DNA from: Kondoa malvinella
Lineage: Eukaryota; Basidiomycota; Agaricostilbomycetes; Agaricostilbales; Kondoaceae
Direction of reading: 5' to 3'
Assembly: GCA_039545315.1 (NCBI GenBank)
Contig: BCIM01000001.1
Coordinates: 1,074,443-1,138,442 of the forward strand
Length of the DNA stretch: 64,000 nucleotides
The notes under the pieces were generated by a model, which had not been told where the DNA came from, searched no databases, and worked only from the letters and a program-made list of their open reading frames with translations. The first letter of the stretch is position 1; each line of letters begins with the position of its first letter. Below, in pieces: positions 46,236-58,181 of the stretch. A program made the translations under genes and the position numbers.

Positions 46236-48415
46236 ATGACGGATTCTACACCAATTGCCAGTTTCATCGATGAAGATGCGAATTCGGAGCAAACACTCAC
46301 AGAAGTTGAGGGCAACGCTCGCGTCAGGCAGAAAACTGTCATGATCGAGTTTCCAAAAGACGAGTTGGTGCTCTTTGCAGCCATTGACAACCCAGGCTGA
46401 CAGTCGTACAGTCCTGAAGATCCATACAATGTAAGCTAAAACACCCTTGCCCTTCTGTCATGTCGCTCAGACCAACATTCACGGCTATCTAGTGGTCGAA
46501 TCGCAAGAAATGGATCTTAATAGGGCTAGGAGCCGCAGCGTATTCATTTCTTACGGCAGTCAACGCGACAGCCTACCCACTTGGAAGCGTCACTATGATC
46601 CAAGAGCTTAATTGCTCGTATACGGAAATTCAACTGGGCAATACTGCTTATCTTCTGGCCTGCGCGTTTGCTCCTATGGTGTTGGCACCTTTATCAGAGC
46701 AATTTGGGAGATATGGTCGTACGTATCTTCCTCTGGTCGTTCCACATGTGGAACTCATTTCTATGCTTAACGTCATATAGTTTTCCTCGGCTCGCATCTC
46801 GTGTATACCCTGATGTTCGTACCACAAGCGCTGGCGCATAATGTATGTTCCATTTTAGTTGTCTACGTCTGCTCTGATGAGATGCTGTATGTCAGGTTTG
46901 GTATTTTGTCGGTTTTCGGATATTGCAAGGCGCAGCAGGAAGCGCGGTCCGTCTCTATTTGCGTTACTTTCTGGTCGCGTGCTAAATTACGTGTATCAGG
47001 GAAATTCAATAGTCGGGGGAGTAGTGTCTGATTGTTTTGCCGCGGAAGATCGTAGTCTGCCTATGGCGCTCTTCGCTGTCCTCATTATGAGCGGGCAAGC
47101 GCTGGGAGGTACGACTTTATACTACTAGGCGAGTGGTTACTGACGTGCTATTAGGTCTATTTGGCTGGGTGGATCTAACGCTGGGCTTCCGCTGGATCGC
47201 ATGGATCAACCTTATCATCTCTGGCGTGCATCTAGCAATCATGGGCATTGTCTTTCGAGAAACAAGAGGTTCAGCGCTACTGGATCGAAGAGCTGCACGG
47301 TTGACAAAAGAAACTGGGATCTTGCATGTCACTATGCAAGATGATACCAAAGCAAGACCGACTATGTCTCATCTTATATCGAAATCGGTCAAACGACCTT
47401 TCATTCTGTTGTTCACCGAACCGATCGTCACTTTCTTTTCGTTGTATGTGTCGTTTCTGTGGGGCGTAGTTGTGAGTACTTCCGTCTGCCACCGAAGTCG
47501 TGCTGATGATACCCTTTTTGTGCAGTTGTGAGCAATTTCAGCTAGCAGCCGACCAGCTCTGATCGACCCTTTATGTAGTCTGGCATTTGCAAGCATACGA
47601 CTCGTTTTCGCACAATATGGCTGGAATAGAGTAATATCTTGTCCTCTTCTCCCGATACAAGCTGACGATCTTCCAGGGTCTACAAGGTACCTCCTTTCTG
47701 GCAATCATGATCGGCAGCATCTTGGGAGCCCTGCTCAATCGTTTCCAAGACCGACTCTATGCTCGAGATGCACGCAGGTCGCCCATCAACATGGCTCGTG
47801 TAGGTCTTCTTCGACTATACGAGAAGCGTGCTAAGTGACAACAGCCAGAGTCGAGGTTATATGGCGCATGCGTTGGAGCTGTGGGCGTCCCGGTTGCGCT
47901 CTTCATGTATGTGTGGGAGCTTGAGTAGAGTGTGATTCTGACCAGAATGATAGGTTTGCCTGGACTGGCCGACCGCAAGTACACTGGATCGCACCAGCTA
48001 TTTCCCTCGTCATCTTTATGGCGTCTATCTTTCCTATATACCTCGCCGTCTTTGTCTATCTGGCAGACGCCTATAATCAATACGCATCATCAGCATTAGC
48101 AGCTCAGTCATTCACACGAAACGTCTTTGCGTGAGTGTCTGTCTATGTCGGTAATCTAAAGCTAAAGAGTCTTCTAGTGCTACATTCCCGCTCTTTGCAG
48201 TAGGAATGTACGATAGTCTAGGCTATCCAGCAGCATCATCTACATTAGCAGGCATCGCAATTGCTTTGATACCAATACCAGTCGTACTGTTCAAGTACGG
48301 CGAGAAGATTCGTTCCAAATCACGAATAGCAAAACGGATACTAGCGCAAGAAGAAAGACGACTGGCAGCGAAAGGCGGGACGGAAAAGCCGAGGAGCAAA
48401 TCAGAGCAAGTTTAG
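46236..48415 (+). CDS. MFS transporter, DHA1-like drug:H+ antiporter family
   Basis: Proton-coupled transporter of the plasma membrane, predicted 12 helices. Spliced sequence shows DPEDPYNWSNRKKWILIG entering helix 1, then LGNTAYLLACAFAPMVLAPL, FGRYVFLGSHLVYTLMFVPQ, FRILQGAAGSAGNSIVGGVV, DLTLGFRWIAWINLIISGVH, RETRGSALLDRRAARLTKET (central loop), RPFILLFTEPIVTFFSLYVS, GVPVALFMFAWTGRP and a basic tail. GRY, the FRxLQG motif and RETR-loop mark DHA1-type fungal exporters/importers. The N-terminal frame meets a TGA at 46398-46400; an intron ending at the tcgtacag acceptor near 46416 removes it, most simply with a gtttcc donor after TVMI. Later introns around 47475-47575 are imperfectly resolved. 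Substrate unknown; context suggests uptake linked to the peroxisomal enzymes downstream. Confidence 0.8.
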
Positions 48416-48451
48416 AGGGCTGTTTGATAGACATTTGTATAAATATGGGCA

Positions 48452-49688
48452 TTAATGCATTTCCTTTTTTGCAAGAGCGGTCAATGATCGAATAAGATGC
48501 TGCATCGTCCATAATGGCGCAGTATAATCTAGATCGTACCAGTAATTGACTGCGATTGCCAATTGCTGGTCTGCTGCACCTCCTGGACCAATGCCAATTT
48601 CTTGTTCGACTTTATGAAACCATAACGCTGGGAGATAGAGCATGTCGCCCCGTTGCAGTGTGACTTTCATGGGTGGAAACTCTGGTTCATCAGGAAGTTG
48701 ACTGATCCAAGGCACTTCGTAAGGAGGTTGAGCTGGATCTATAGACCATTGATCGCCTTCGAGTCGCCATGTTGCTGCTGGGTATTTGCGTTCGTCCATA
48801 AGGTGGTAGTCGACAGGTGGGTATAGCGTGAAAGTCTTGCAGCCTTGCATGACAAAATATAGATTTTCGCTAAAGGAAAGTCAGACTAGGAAAATGATGT
48901 TACGTTCAGGCTTACTAGGGATCCTTGTGAAGAGACGTCGCGCTCTTCCCGTCACCTATCCAGATATTGATCGCATCTGGAACAGTCTCTGAGATAACTT
49001 TAGCTTGAACCTCGCGACAGGCTGCGAGGATCGTACCAAAAGTCTGCGAAGCGAAAGATGGGGACGCTTGTACATCTGGTAACAGACATAACAGCTCGCT
49101 AGCAAGATTACTGTTCTGACTCTGGAGGTAGACTGCATCCTGTTTCAGCCAAAATCGACTGAGCAATACCGTAAAAGAGACAAAACGTACAAGCATCCGA
49201 GCTGTTCGACCGCAATTTTGCCAGAAAGTCACTCATAGTCATCGCTTGCGTTTGAGCTTCCACAAAGTGCCCTTCGACTACTGAATCAGCCTGACTACAG
49301 GACATCAGCTCAATGAAACGGTCAAGATAACGGACTAACCCGTTCGGTGACCGCACTATAGACAGCAGAGTATCGCCAAGAGCGTGCTCGAGATACTCAG
49401 GCGTCCATAGATGCATAGCGGGATACGACTCTTCTGTGCAGCATTGCCGTACAACGAAAGGTCGATTCGCGTGAACATGTCTGATGCTAGATGAGCCCAA
49501 TACTTGTATAATGGCCCATCATCCAGCGTACCGAGAAAACTCTAACGGCGTTGGCATCCTATGCAGTTCAGTCACTTGAGCAGAGTTGAGTTCTGGCAGA
49601 CGGAACATCAGCTTGAACATCTTTGCAGGACAATCGACTCACCTCTGTACTCTCTGCTGGCGTCTCTCAGACAGCTCACAACGTCCAT
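48452..49688 (-). CDS. JmjC-domain 2-oxoglutarate oxygenase, JMJD7-like
   Basis: Six exons (49688-49643, 49592-49532, 49486-49340, 49294-49191, 49132-48916, 48869-48452) sum to 993 nt, 330 residues, close to human JMJD7 (316). The N-terminus has LRDASREYRELNSAQVTEL, HRMPTPLEFSRIRHVHANRP and FVVRQC. The cupin core has AFYLQSQNSNLASEL, PDAINIWIGDGKSATSLHKD (iron ligands H and D in HKD), YENLYFVMQGCKTFTLYPP and YLPALWFHKVEQ (distal His). The PTPLEF, YLQSQN and HKDxYENLY motifs are specific for the JMJD7 group, which in animals hydroxylates lysine on TRAF/DRG GTPases. By analogy it may hydroxylate DRG-type GTPases; not shown for fungi here. Start codons of this gene and the regulator at 49761 are 72 bp apart. 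Confidence 0.88.
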
Positions 49689-49760
49689 TCACCAAAAAGT
49701 CGACACCGAAGTCAAATCCGCTCGAGCCAACGTTGACCTTAAACCGCTTGTGCTTGCAAG

Positions 49761-52700
49761 ATGTATCCAATCCCTTCTGCGTCTCTTGTGCCAGCCAACA
49801 ACGACGGTGACAGAGGTGCCAAGCGAAAACGGATAGCGGTGAGCGAACCCTTCTTATTCTTAGCGGCAGCAGAACGGCCGAAAGCTGACAGCTGCCCTTG
49901 TTTTTTTGTTAGTTGAGCTGCAGCGGTACGTCCAAGTCTGCCAGACGTCCTCTTTTCTTGCCTTGATTCGATGCAATTGCAGAATGCAAACGTCGTAAAA
50001 TAAAATGCTCAAAGACCGTAAGTGTGCGGCCGAAATTTGCATGTATCAAGGCTTATCATGCTGGCAGATCCCTTGCGAAGCTTGTATCAAGCGTGGAGAG
50101 CAGCATGATTGCAAGCCCGAATTTCAAGCTCGAAGAAACGAATCGCAAAGTCAAGCATCAGACGAGTTGAGCGATGTGAAAGCAAGACTGGCCGCTTTGG
50201 AAGCCCATGTCTATGGCAATCCAGCTTACACTGGTAATGGTCAAGGAAGCTTCAACTCTCCTGGCTATTATCCGGCTTCCCAGTTGACTTCGCCAGTCGT
50301 GAGATCGCAGCCGCGAGCAGATCCTGGTCAGTTCAGCCTATATAACGGACCGCAGTATTGATTCGTGTTGCAGACTCTGATACTGAAGAAGCTGCGGTAT
50401 GTCAGAGGACGAATGATTGGCGTTAATTTGCTGACTCGCGCAAAGGTCATTCTGGAAGACATGTCTTTGTGTATGTATCACTTTGTCTTACAGATCAGCT
50501 CTGAAGCATCGTATAGTCAAGGCAACGTCTGCCCCGCCCAAGCAAGAGAACAGCTTCAAGAACGAGAGTGTATGTTTGCTATGCTTTTTCCGTCCTTCTA
50601 CCTCTTACATGGCACTTAGCCCGTGGCTACGACCAGCAGCCCGCTAGCTTCAACTTCACAAGCGTCCACAGAACCAGTCTTCATGCTCAAAGCCAACTTC
50701 CGAGAATCCATAATTGCCTTCCTTCCCTCGAACGAGCTTATTGCTCGACTGGTAGCACATTACCACAGCAAGCTCGCATGGTTCTATCATCTCGTCTGGT
50801 TAGTATGGTTCTCACAAGTGTAGCTGAGTGCTCATCATTTTGTCCAGTCGGCCACAGCTAGACAACGGCGAGTTGTGCTTCAGGGAGCTTTTTTTCATGC
50901 TGATAATTTCTACAGAACTGCGCGAGTTCTTCATCCTCAGAGAGCAGAATAATACAAGAGCTATCGATATTGCCTGGGTCGCCCTCCTTCTAGCCATCCT
51001 GCGCCAATCAATTCGCTCTGTTGCGAGATTGCCCAACGCCTCCATCCCTGGTATATCGCCGCACGAGTATGATGACCTGGCCAAGAAGTGGTCCGAAGGT
51101 CTGAAGGGCGCTCTATACCTTGCCGATGCTTGGCAAAGACCTCAAATTCGTTGCATACAAGCAATGGTATGCAACACCATTCTCGTCCGTCATTGTGGTG
51201 CTCAGGGCTTACATGTACAGCTACTGATTGGTCCGGGTCACGTCACGGGCATGTCTGACGTAGATAGTGGTGAAAGCACAATGTGGAGATCTTGCGCTCT
51301 GCAATCTGCCAAAGCTCTTCAGCTAGACAAGCTTGGTAACGATGAAAACATCATGCCGGCGGCTGATCAGTCTTTGCCACCCAATTCTTCTCTCGCTCGT
51401 CAAGTAAGTTATGAATTTATTGTATGTCTTCTGTCATTGAACGAAAGACATTCAGATCGGTTGTCGGTGAGAACCTTCACGAACAAACCTCTCAGGCAGA
51501 GCTGATATTATGCCTTTTAGTCTGTGGTGGCAGTAAGCGGAATATCTCTACCAGACTAGTGATCGAACTAAACGCTCCAATTCTAGCATCGTAATTGTAG
51601 ATTGGATGGCAGGCGGAATCGGCAAGAGCCTACACACCATCGACGAGAACTCTTTCAATACTGCTGTACCTCTCAATGTCAATGACAGCGATCTTGGATT
51701 GCATGTACACCTCGAGGAGCGTTCAAAAGGTGAGCCGTCGGCACAAAAATACGTCTCTATCTTGCTGACATATCATGCAGCGGAAATGACAGACAGCTCC
51801 TTTGATATCGTTAGGCATCTGCCCAACAAAAATCAACAGCTCGCTGATGTTGAATGCAGGCTAAAATTCAACTCGCTTCCCTTGCCCACACTGTAGCAGC
51901 CTTGAAGAAGAGCGGCAACTTGACGTATGCCAAGATACTGGAAATAGAGAAGAATTGCAGAGACATGGGCGAAGTCTTCCAGCGAGGTCTTCGGGTAGCA
52001 GCATTGGAAGGACATCAGCAAAAGGCCGCTGAAGGTAAGCCTGAAATGTCGGTCAGAGTCGTAGCTGGTAGCTAAGAATGTTCGGCAGCTCAATGGCTGG
52101 GCGCGCTCTCGATCTCCGGTTAGTTGCTCATCTCGAATACGAGATTCGTGCTCAAATTTCGCTCTAAAGGTCTGAACAACAGAGTACGCATGCTGGATCA
52201 TCAGCCTATTACGCATGAGCTGACCATCGTTGCAGGTACTGCGCCTGCACCGTCCTTTCCTGCATCGAGCCTTCCGCAACGATGCCTACCACAACTCGAT
52301 CGCGATTTGTACAGACTCGGCCTACAAGATCGCCGAATCCTTTGGCACTCTGACGGATCCAGACTTGATGATGGGTCAACCCGCATTCATCAGTATGTTG
52401 ACGTTCCTAGCCATGGCGCACACTGACTTGAGGTAGTTCTCCACAACCTAAATGCCGCGATCGCACTGGCGACCTTGCTATTCTGCTCTTTGCATCTACC
52501 TGAAAGCGACGCTAGCATCATAGCGCATCGACAACACTTGAACACCATTTCGCAAACGCTTCAACAAGGTTGCAAATCTTCAGATCCTGCCTATAGCAAA
52601 ATGGCGGAGCACAGCCGTTTGACCGTTGCTGCTCTGGTCAAAGTGGAAAATGACCGTCGAGCTCGACGAGTGTCAAACTCGGACTCTCTCGCTGACGTGT

Positions 52701-53055
52701 TCAAGCAAGTTGCCGCTGATGTCAACCAAAATGCGACGAACTCCGCAGACTCGCCTGTACAAACAATATCAATGACTGTTGGCTCGTCGCCTTCGGATGA
52801 CGAAACGGCAAAGCTTCTAGCTGAGTGGGGAGTCTGGGTGAGTCTGTCACAGTGCCAGACGAATCCCGCTGAAATCTTGGATCAAGCCCTTACAAACAGA
52901 CGCTCAGCCAGGCTTGTGGTACGACACAGGCATGCCCAACTATGACCCTAAGGATTGGGTGAGTCTCGATGTTTGAGCTTCTGGTCGTCTCCCGCTGACA
53001 CCTTGGACAGGATCAGTTGATGTTTGGGCTGACTGAGAGCGCTGGACCTTTTTGA
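49761..53055 (+). CDS. Zn2Cys6 fungal transcription factor with MHR domain
   Basis: Sequence-specific nuclear regulator. Early exons are 49761-49838, 49913-49925 (13 nt), 49983-50017, 50068 onward. Together they spell the binuclear cluster CSECKRRKIKCSKTIPCEAC-IKRGEQHDC, all six Cys present; the 13-nt exon contributes the first cysteine. A short coiled linker follows (SDELSDVKARLAALEAHVYG), then DSDTEEAAVILEDMSL. The fungal-specific middle homology region includes IAFLPSNELIARLVAHYHSK, REQNNTRAIDIAWVALLLAI, TMWRSCALQSAKALQLDKLG and DWMAGGIGKSLHTIDENSFN. It closes with DQLMFGLTESAGPF. Several introns in the MHR (about 50790-50940 and 51400-51600) are not fully resolved. It lies immediately upstream of, and on the same strand as, two peroxisomal enzyme genes and is a good candidate for their regulator. 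Confidence 0.85.
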
Positions 53056-53234
53056 ATGTACATGTGGATCAATGCTGTCTTACATTGTGACGGTCGCCTT
53101 CGTGAGATAGCAGCTTTGCCTGCGCGCGCCAAACCTCGCCAAACTATTGCCGGAGCCCCGCGGCATGACTTTCAGATGCGATTCTTGACCTGAGACCACC
53201 GACTTACTTTTTGCCATTACCGAGATCAGCAAGC

Positions 53235-55225
53235 ATGGCACAACGTAAAAGCTATGTGATTGGTGTAGGCATGACAAAATTCGAAAAGCCGAGGGGACGA
53301 GCGGATTACCCAGAGATTGGCTTGGAAGCGGCTACCAAAGCTCTATTGGATGCAGGAGTATGTTACGACGAGATAGAAGAGGCTTTTGTTGGATACTGCT
53401 GTGCGCTGCATCCTCACAAGAACGGAAAACCTGTGCTGATCTTGTTGTATAGACGGAGACACTACGTGCGGTCAAAGGGTCCTTTACCAGCTCGGGATGA
53501 GTACGTGACGACGCTGCTTGATGAACAGTTGATTAACATGTATCTAGCTGGTATACCCATCACCAACGTGAACAATGCCTGCTCGACCGGCTCAACAGCG
53601 CTCTATCACGCAGGAAAAGCCGTCAGATGGGGAGCGGCCGAATGCACCCTAGCTCTAGGCTTCGACATTATGGCTCCTGGATCGCTTGGTAGTGCCTTCA
53701 CCAAGTCTACTGCTCCGCTAGACAAGACTGTCATTCTGGTAAATGAAGGCTTGGGCGGTCAGGGACCGTTTGCGGCTCAAATCTTTGGCAATGGAGGAGA
53801 AGAGTATGTGCGCAATACCGGAGCTACATGGGAGCATATTGCAGCTAGTGAGCTTCCCTTCATTTTTAAACTGATCCTGAGCTGATATGTCGACAGTCGG
53901 TCAGTGTTCTCATCTAGGACGCGATAATTGCTCACCTTTCAAGCAGCTGCCAAAAACCACAAGCACTCAACAAACAACCCATACAGTCAGTTCCGCAACC
54001 AAATGACGACGGAAGAAGTAATGAAAGACATGCCAATCAGCAACCTGCTTACTCGGTGAGTTGTTTACATTCGAGTCCACTCAGATAAGCTGACGCCAAC
54101 GACAGTGCAATGTGCTGTCCTACTTCTAATGGCGGAGCTGCTTGTGTGATCGCGTCAGAAGCTTTCGTAAAGAAGCATGGCCTCGAGAATCAAGCGTAAG
54201 ACATCACCTTCTGCTAGAGTTGTGCTCCATCTTCTTTTGTATGACAGTATTGAGATACTGAGTCATGAAGTGGTGACCGACAATCCGATGCTGTACGAGA
54301 AGAAGAGTGCAGTCGAGCTGACTGGCGTGAGTTATCCCGTTTGCTCAGATACATCTACTGACTGGATTGCAGTCAAACATGTCGAGACAAGCGGCTCAAC
54401 AAGCTTTCAAAGCTGCTAAGCTCACACCTGACGATATCAAGGTCATCGAACTACATGTACGCGGAAGAGAGTCGCATGAGGATTTGATTGACAAGATTTG
54501 ATCAAACAGGACTGCTTTGCACCGAACGAACTGCTTGTGTATGACGCGCTTGGACTTTGCAAGCCAGGAGAAGCGGCGAAAATTGTCGATGCCAAGGATA
54601 ACACTTAGTGAGTCGCATCGCGCTTCCTGATATCGTTGTATTGATGTATGTGTAGTGGTGGAAAGTGGTGCATTAACCCATCGGGTGGATTGCTGTCGAA
54701 AGGACATCCTCTAGGTAAGCATCATACAGGTCACATGAGATTGATCTAACTTCTACACACAGGCGCAACCGGACTGGGAATGATATTCTACCTGGTCGCT
54801 CAGCTTCGAGGCATTGCTGGACCACTACAAGTAGACGGTGTCAAGGCAGAAAACAGTAAAGGGAAGCCAGCATATTGCCTGGCGCACAACCTTGGTCTCG
54901 GTAAGCACACTTCCAGGCAGAGTAGATCATCCCTGACGACAAATGATAGGCGGAAGCTGCTCTGTAGCGATTCTTGGTCGACCTGACTTTTACAAGTCTG
55001 GCGGCGCAGATGGAAGATCGAGAGTTGGTTACGAGTTTGGGTACGAATGCAAAGGCATTACTAAGGAATGCGTCGAGAAAGGTACGAGCCGCCTGCTGCG
55101 GGTATATGCTAGACTGACAGTTACGAACAGTTCGAAGTCGAAAGGCCTTTAGCGAATTTGCCAACAAGCCCGAGCCGATGCCATCTCAAGGGCCTGTCAA
55201 TAGACAAGCTGTCTCGAAGCTATAA
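53235..55225 (+). CDS. SCP2-type (SCPx) thiolase with peroxisomal PTS1
   Basis: Thiolytic enzyme of peroxisomal beta-oxidation (3-ketoacyl-CoA + CoA to acyl-CoA + acetyl- or propionyl-CoA), SCPx group. Start [20 protein letters not shown]; then [36 protein letters not shown] (nucleophile Cys), [56 protein letters not shown] (active His), [20 protein letters not shown] and [20 protein letters not shown]. The last exon ends [10 protein letters not shown], a canonical C-terminal SKL signal. About ten introns; the one after [16 protein letters not shown] uses acceptor atgtatctag. No C-terminal SCP2 sterol-carrier domain is attached, unlike mammalian SCPx. Confidence 0.93.
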
Positions 55226-55724
55226 ACATGTCTTTTCTGTCAAAGGGATATTCGATTATTTGTTTGATGCTGTTCCAATGTACTTGATCACAATTGTGTC
55301 GCTTTACGCGTTCTAGCTGCTCTTACTCCTTGCTCTTCGGATGTGAGCAGGCATCTGCGAAGTGCCATAACACCCTCCTGGCGCCTGAGGCGAAACAAGG
55401 GGCATAATTTCGTGAAGCGTCCTCGCCTCACTACCATGACCGGCAGCGCATGCAAGCGTCATCCACAGGTGCACAGACTCGCTATACATCTGCCGTACCG
55501 TCCTCGAGGCAGCCGCTGATGCTTTACCGTTGCCTTGAATCTTCACATGTGATTGCTTCTCCTCCTCGTACCTCCATCTCGTGCTTGTCGTCTCAGCTCC
55601 TTCGTTGGCCTGTCTCCATCTGTGCTTATATCTGCAGCCTCATTGTGTCAAGACAGTTCAAACGAGAGCATCAACTTTACCCCGCAACTTGTCTATAGAT
55701 CCGCTCGAAGTCTATCTACCAGCT
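55226..55724. other. Intergenic region between thiolase and acyl-CoA dehydrogenase genes
   Basis: 499 bp on the shared strand. The frame of the next gene is open upstream to about 55581 but an acceptor-like tgtctatag at 55695 and no good ATG argue that this is leader, possibly with a 5' intron. Confidence 0.5.
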
Positions 55725-57891
55725 ATGAATCCTGTTATCCCTTTCAGTGATCCGCCGCATCTCATGGGCCTGCCTTCGCCGTACTACAATGCAAGCCACA
55801 AAGCTTGGCAGATGAAGTGTCATGCATTCGTTGACGAGCATATTAGCGAGAACGCAGCTGAGGTATGACCGCTTGACGTCGCTGACAGTACACGATCTTA
55901 TTTTCGCTTGAAGTGGACCGACTCGAGAGAAGTACCAAAGCATCTATGGGACACTTTCAGCAAGCATCACATGCTCGTCCCTAATCTTCCTTGCCCTCTA
56001 CCAGTCGAAGCCTTGCACGCTGTGGGCATCAAGGAAATCCTGGGCATCAAAGTTGAAGATTTTGATTTGATGCACGCAATTATCTACTGGGATGAGGTGC
56101 GCTTCTCGATGGAGCAGAGGCTTCGACTGAAACTGGGAGTAGATGAACAGAAATGGCAACGGTGGCATCCACGGCTCTGTACGCTGTGTTCATCTCTCGT
56201 CTTAATTGTTCTAATTATTTACAGCTCATCGCTGGCATGGCTTATGGTGTTGTAAGCTCGTCTACTGGGCACTAGACTTTCGCTGACCTGTCGACAGCCT
56301 GTGATCATTAAATTTGGCAGTCCAGAGCTACAGAAAAAGTTCTTGCCAGATCTTCTGCTAGGAAAGGTAGAAGAATAGTCTTCTTCTGGTAAATCATAGT
56401 CTGAACAGTTTAGACAGAAACGTTCTTGTCTCGCCGTCACGGAGCCATCGGCTGGATCAGATGTAGCAAACATCTCGACTACAGCAAAGAAGTCTCAAGA
56501 TGGGCAATACTACATTGTGACTGGCCAGAAGAAATGGATTACCAATGGCTTGGTCAGACCCATTGTTTCGAGTGCATACGGATGGCAGCTCATATCCTCT
56601 TGTAGTGGTCTGACGTGGCTACAATGGCTGTACGCACTGGTGGACCGGGACCAGCTGGGCTATCTTTACTGGTGTATGTGCTCATTCATCCTCCATGGCC
56701 TGTCTGACTTTTAAAGGTATGCAGTGTCCCGCTTAAAGACACTCCAGGCGTGTCCATGCGGAAGATCGAGTGCACCGGGCTGAGTCTCACCGGTACTACC
56801 TTCATTGATCTGTAAGCTACCACTCGATCCAGTTATGAGCTGTACTGATCCTCGGGCACAGCGATGAGGTCAAGGTGCCTGTCGAAAATTTGATCGGCAA
56901 AGAGGGGCACGGGATGAAGATGAGTAAGTTACAGTAGATGAGTCGCGCTCCCTGTTTCTGATTTGTTGTACGTACAGTCATGACAAAGTAAGCTCTGACA
57001 TCGCTTCTCAGCCAATACACTGACCCTGCGTACAGCTTCAACCACGAGCGCTTGAATGTGGCTGTCGGCGTGAGCTGATGCTCTCATCTGCTTTGTCTTG
57101 ACTAAGCCAGCGTACAGGCCTGCCGAAGCTCTCGTCTGGCTATTGGAGCAGCCTTCGAGTACACCATGGCGAGAGAAGCTTTCGGGAAACCGCTCATGGA
57201 TCAGCCAGTGGTCCGACATCGTCTTGCCAAAGCTGGCGCGCAATTGGAGTCTCTGTCAGCATGTGCGTTGCTACCCGCTCGTCCTGAACTTGTCTGAACT
57301 TGTTCCGAAGGGATCGAGCAGATTGCTTACCAGATGAACAATTTGGACAAGAAGACTTCAAATGAAGAGCTGTGCGTTTGCTGACTTTCGCAACTGTAGT
57401 AGCTAATACGTTCGGTAGGGGTGGACTGACAGCCATGGTCAAGGCTCAAGCTGGTATAGTCTTTGATGAATGCGCCCGTTGCGCTGTTCTGTTATTTGGA
57501 GGTAATGGTTTCACTAAGGGAGGTCAAGGTGATATGGTAGAACGTGCGTTACGCTGCGCATCTTCTGACTGATTACTGATAAGATTTGCAGGCCTTTATC
57601 GAGAAGTGCCCGGTGCGAGAATTCCAGGTGAGCCAAACAAAATCCTTCTGTCAGGCTGTTCTCAATGATCGTTTTACCACGTACAGGTGGTAGTGAAGAC
57701 GTTCTTCTCGATTTGGGCATTCGAGGTGCGTCATGATATCGACAAGACGATCATGCTGATCAGGTCTGCATGCTAACAGAGCTGGTATGTTCAGCGACCG
57801 ATGGTCAAAGTCAGGCTGATATGTTTTCCAGGCTAAGCGCTTCAAAGCAAAGACCGCAGCGCTCAAGGCGACAGGTCACTCGAAATTATGA
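55725..57891 (+). CDS. Acyl-CoA dehydrogenase with peroxisomal PTS1
   Basis: FAD flavoprotein for the first step of beta-oxidation (2,3-dehydrogenation of acyl-CoA). Start [21 protein letters not shown]-terminal helical domain [20 protein letters not shown]; middle domain [20 protein letters not shown] (FAD/substrate loop) and [14 protein letters not shown]; then [89 protein letters not shown] and [20 protein letters not shown]. The C-terminus is [10 protein letters not shown], a PTS1. Acyl-CoA dehydrogenases are mitochondrial in animals, but some basidiomycetes are known to hold peroxisomal forms. More than ten introns; the one near 56095-56160 is unresolved. Confidence 0.92.
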
Positions 57892-58130
57892 AGGGTTACT
57901 GTACAGATGCTTGTAACGTGGAACTTTGCTTTACATTTGCCCCCATGCTTTTGAGCCAGGACATGCAGAGAAGATTGCTGGGGCAAAAAACGAGACCCGG
58001 TGTTTGAGTCACCCGTTGACACAAAATCGACGGGTAGAAGGGCAAAAATGTTGCTCTCCGCTCAGTGATTTGAGGGTTCATCTGCGCCGCCAAGGCTTAA
58101 TCATCGATCATCTAGGGAAGACGGGCAGCG

Positions 58131-58155
58131 GTGTTGTGTTGTGTTGTGTTGTGTG
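58131..58155 (+). repeat. GTGTT pentanucleotide microsatellite
   Basis: About five tandem copies of GTGTT between the acyl-CoA dehydrogenase stop and the 3' end of the next minus-strand gene. Likely to be length-polymorphic. No function inferred. Confidence 0.85.
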
Positions 58156-58181
58156 TCGAGGCTAAGTGCCATTCTTTCCGT

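Noticed and set aside
58131..58155. GTGTT repeats as a telomere-like or CRISPR-like array
   Set aside because: Five perfect short units without spacers, in an intergenic gap; a simple microsatellite.
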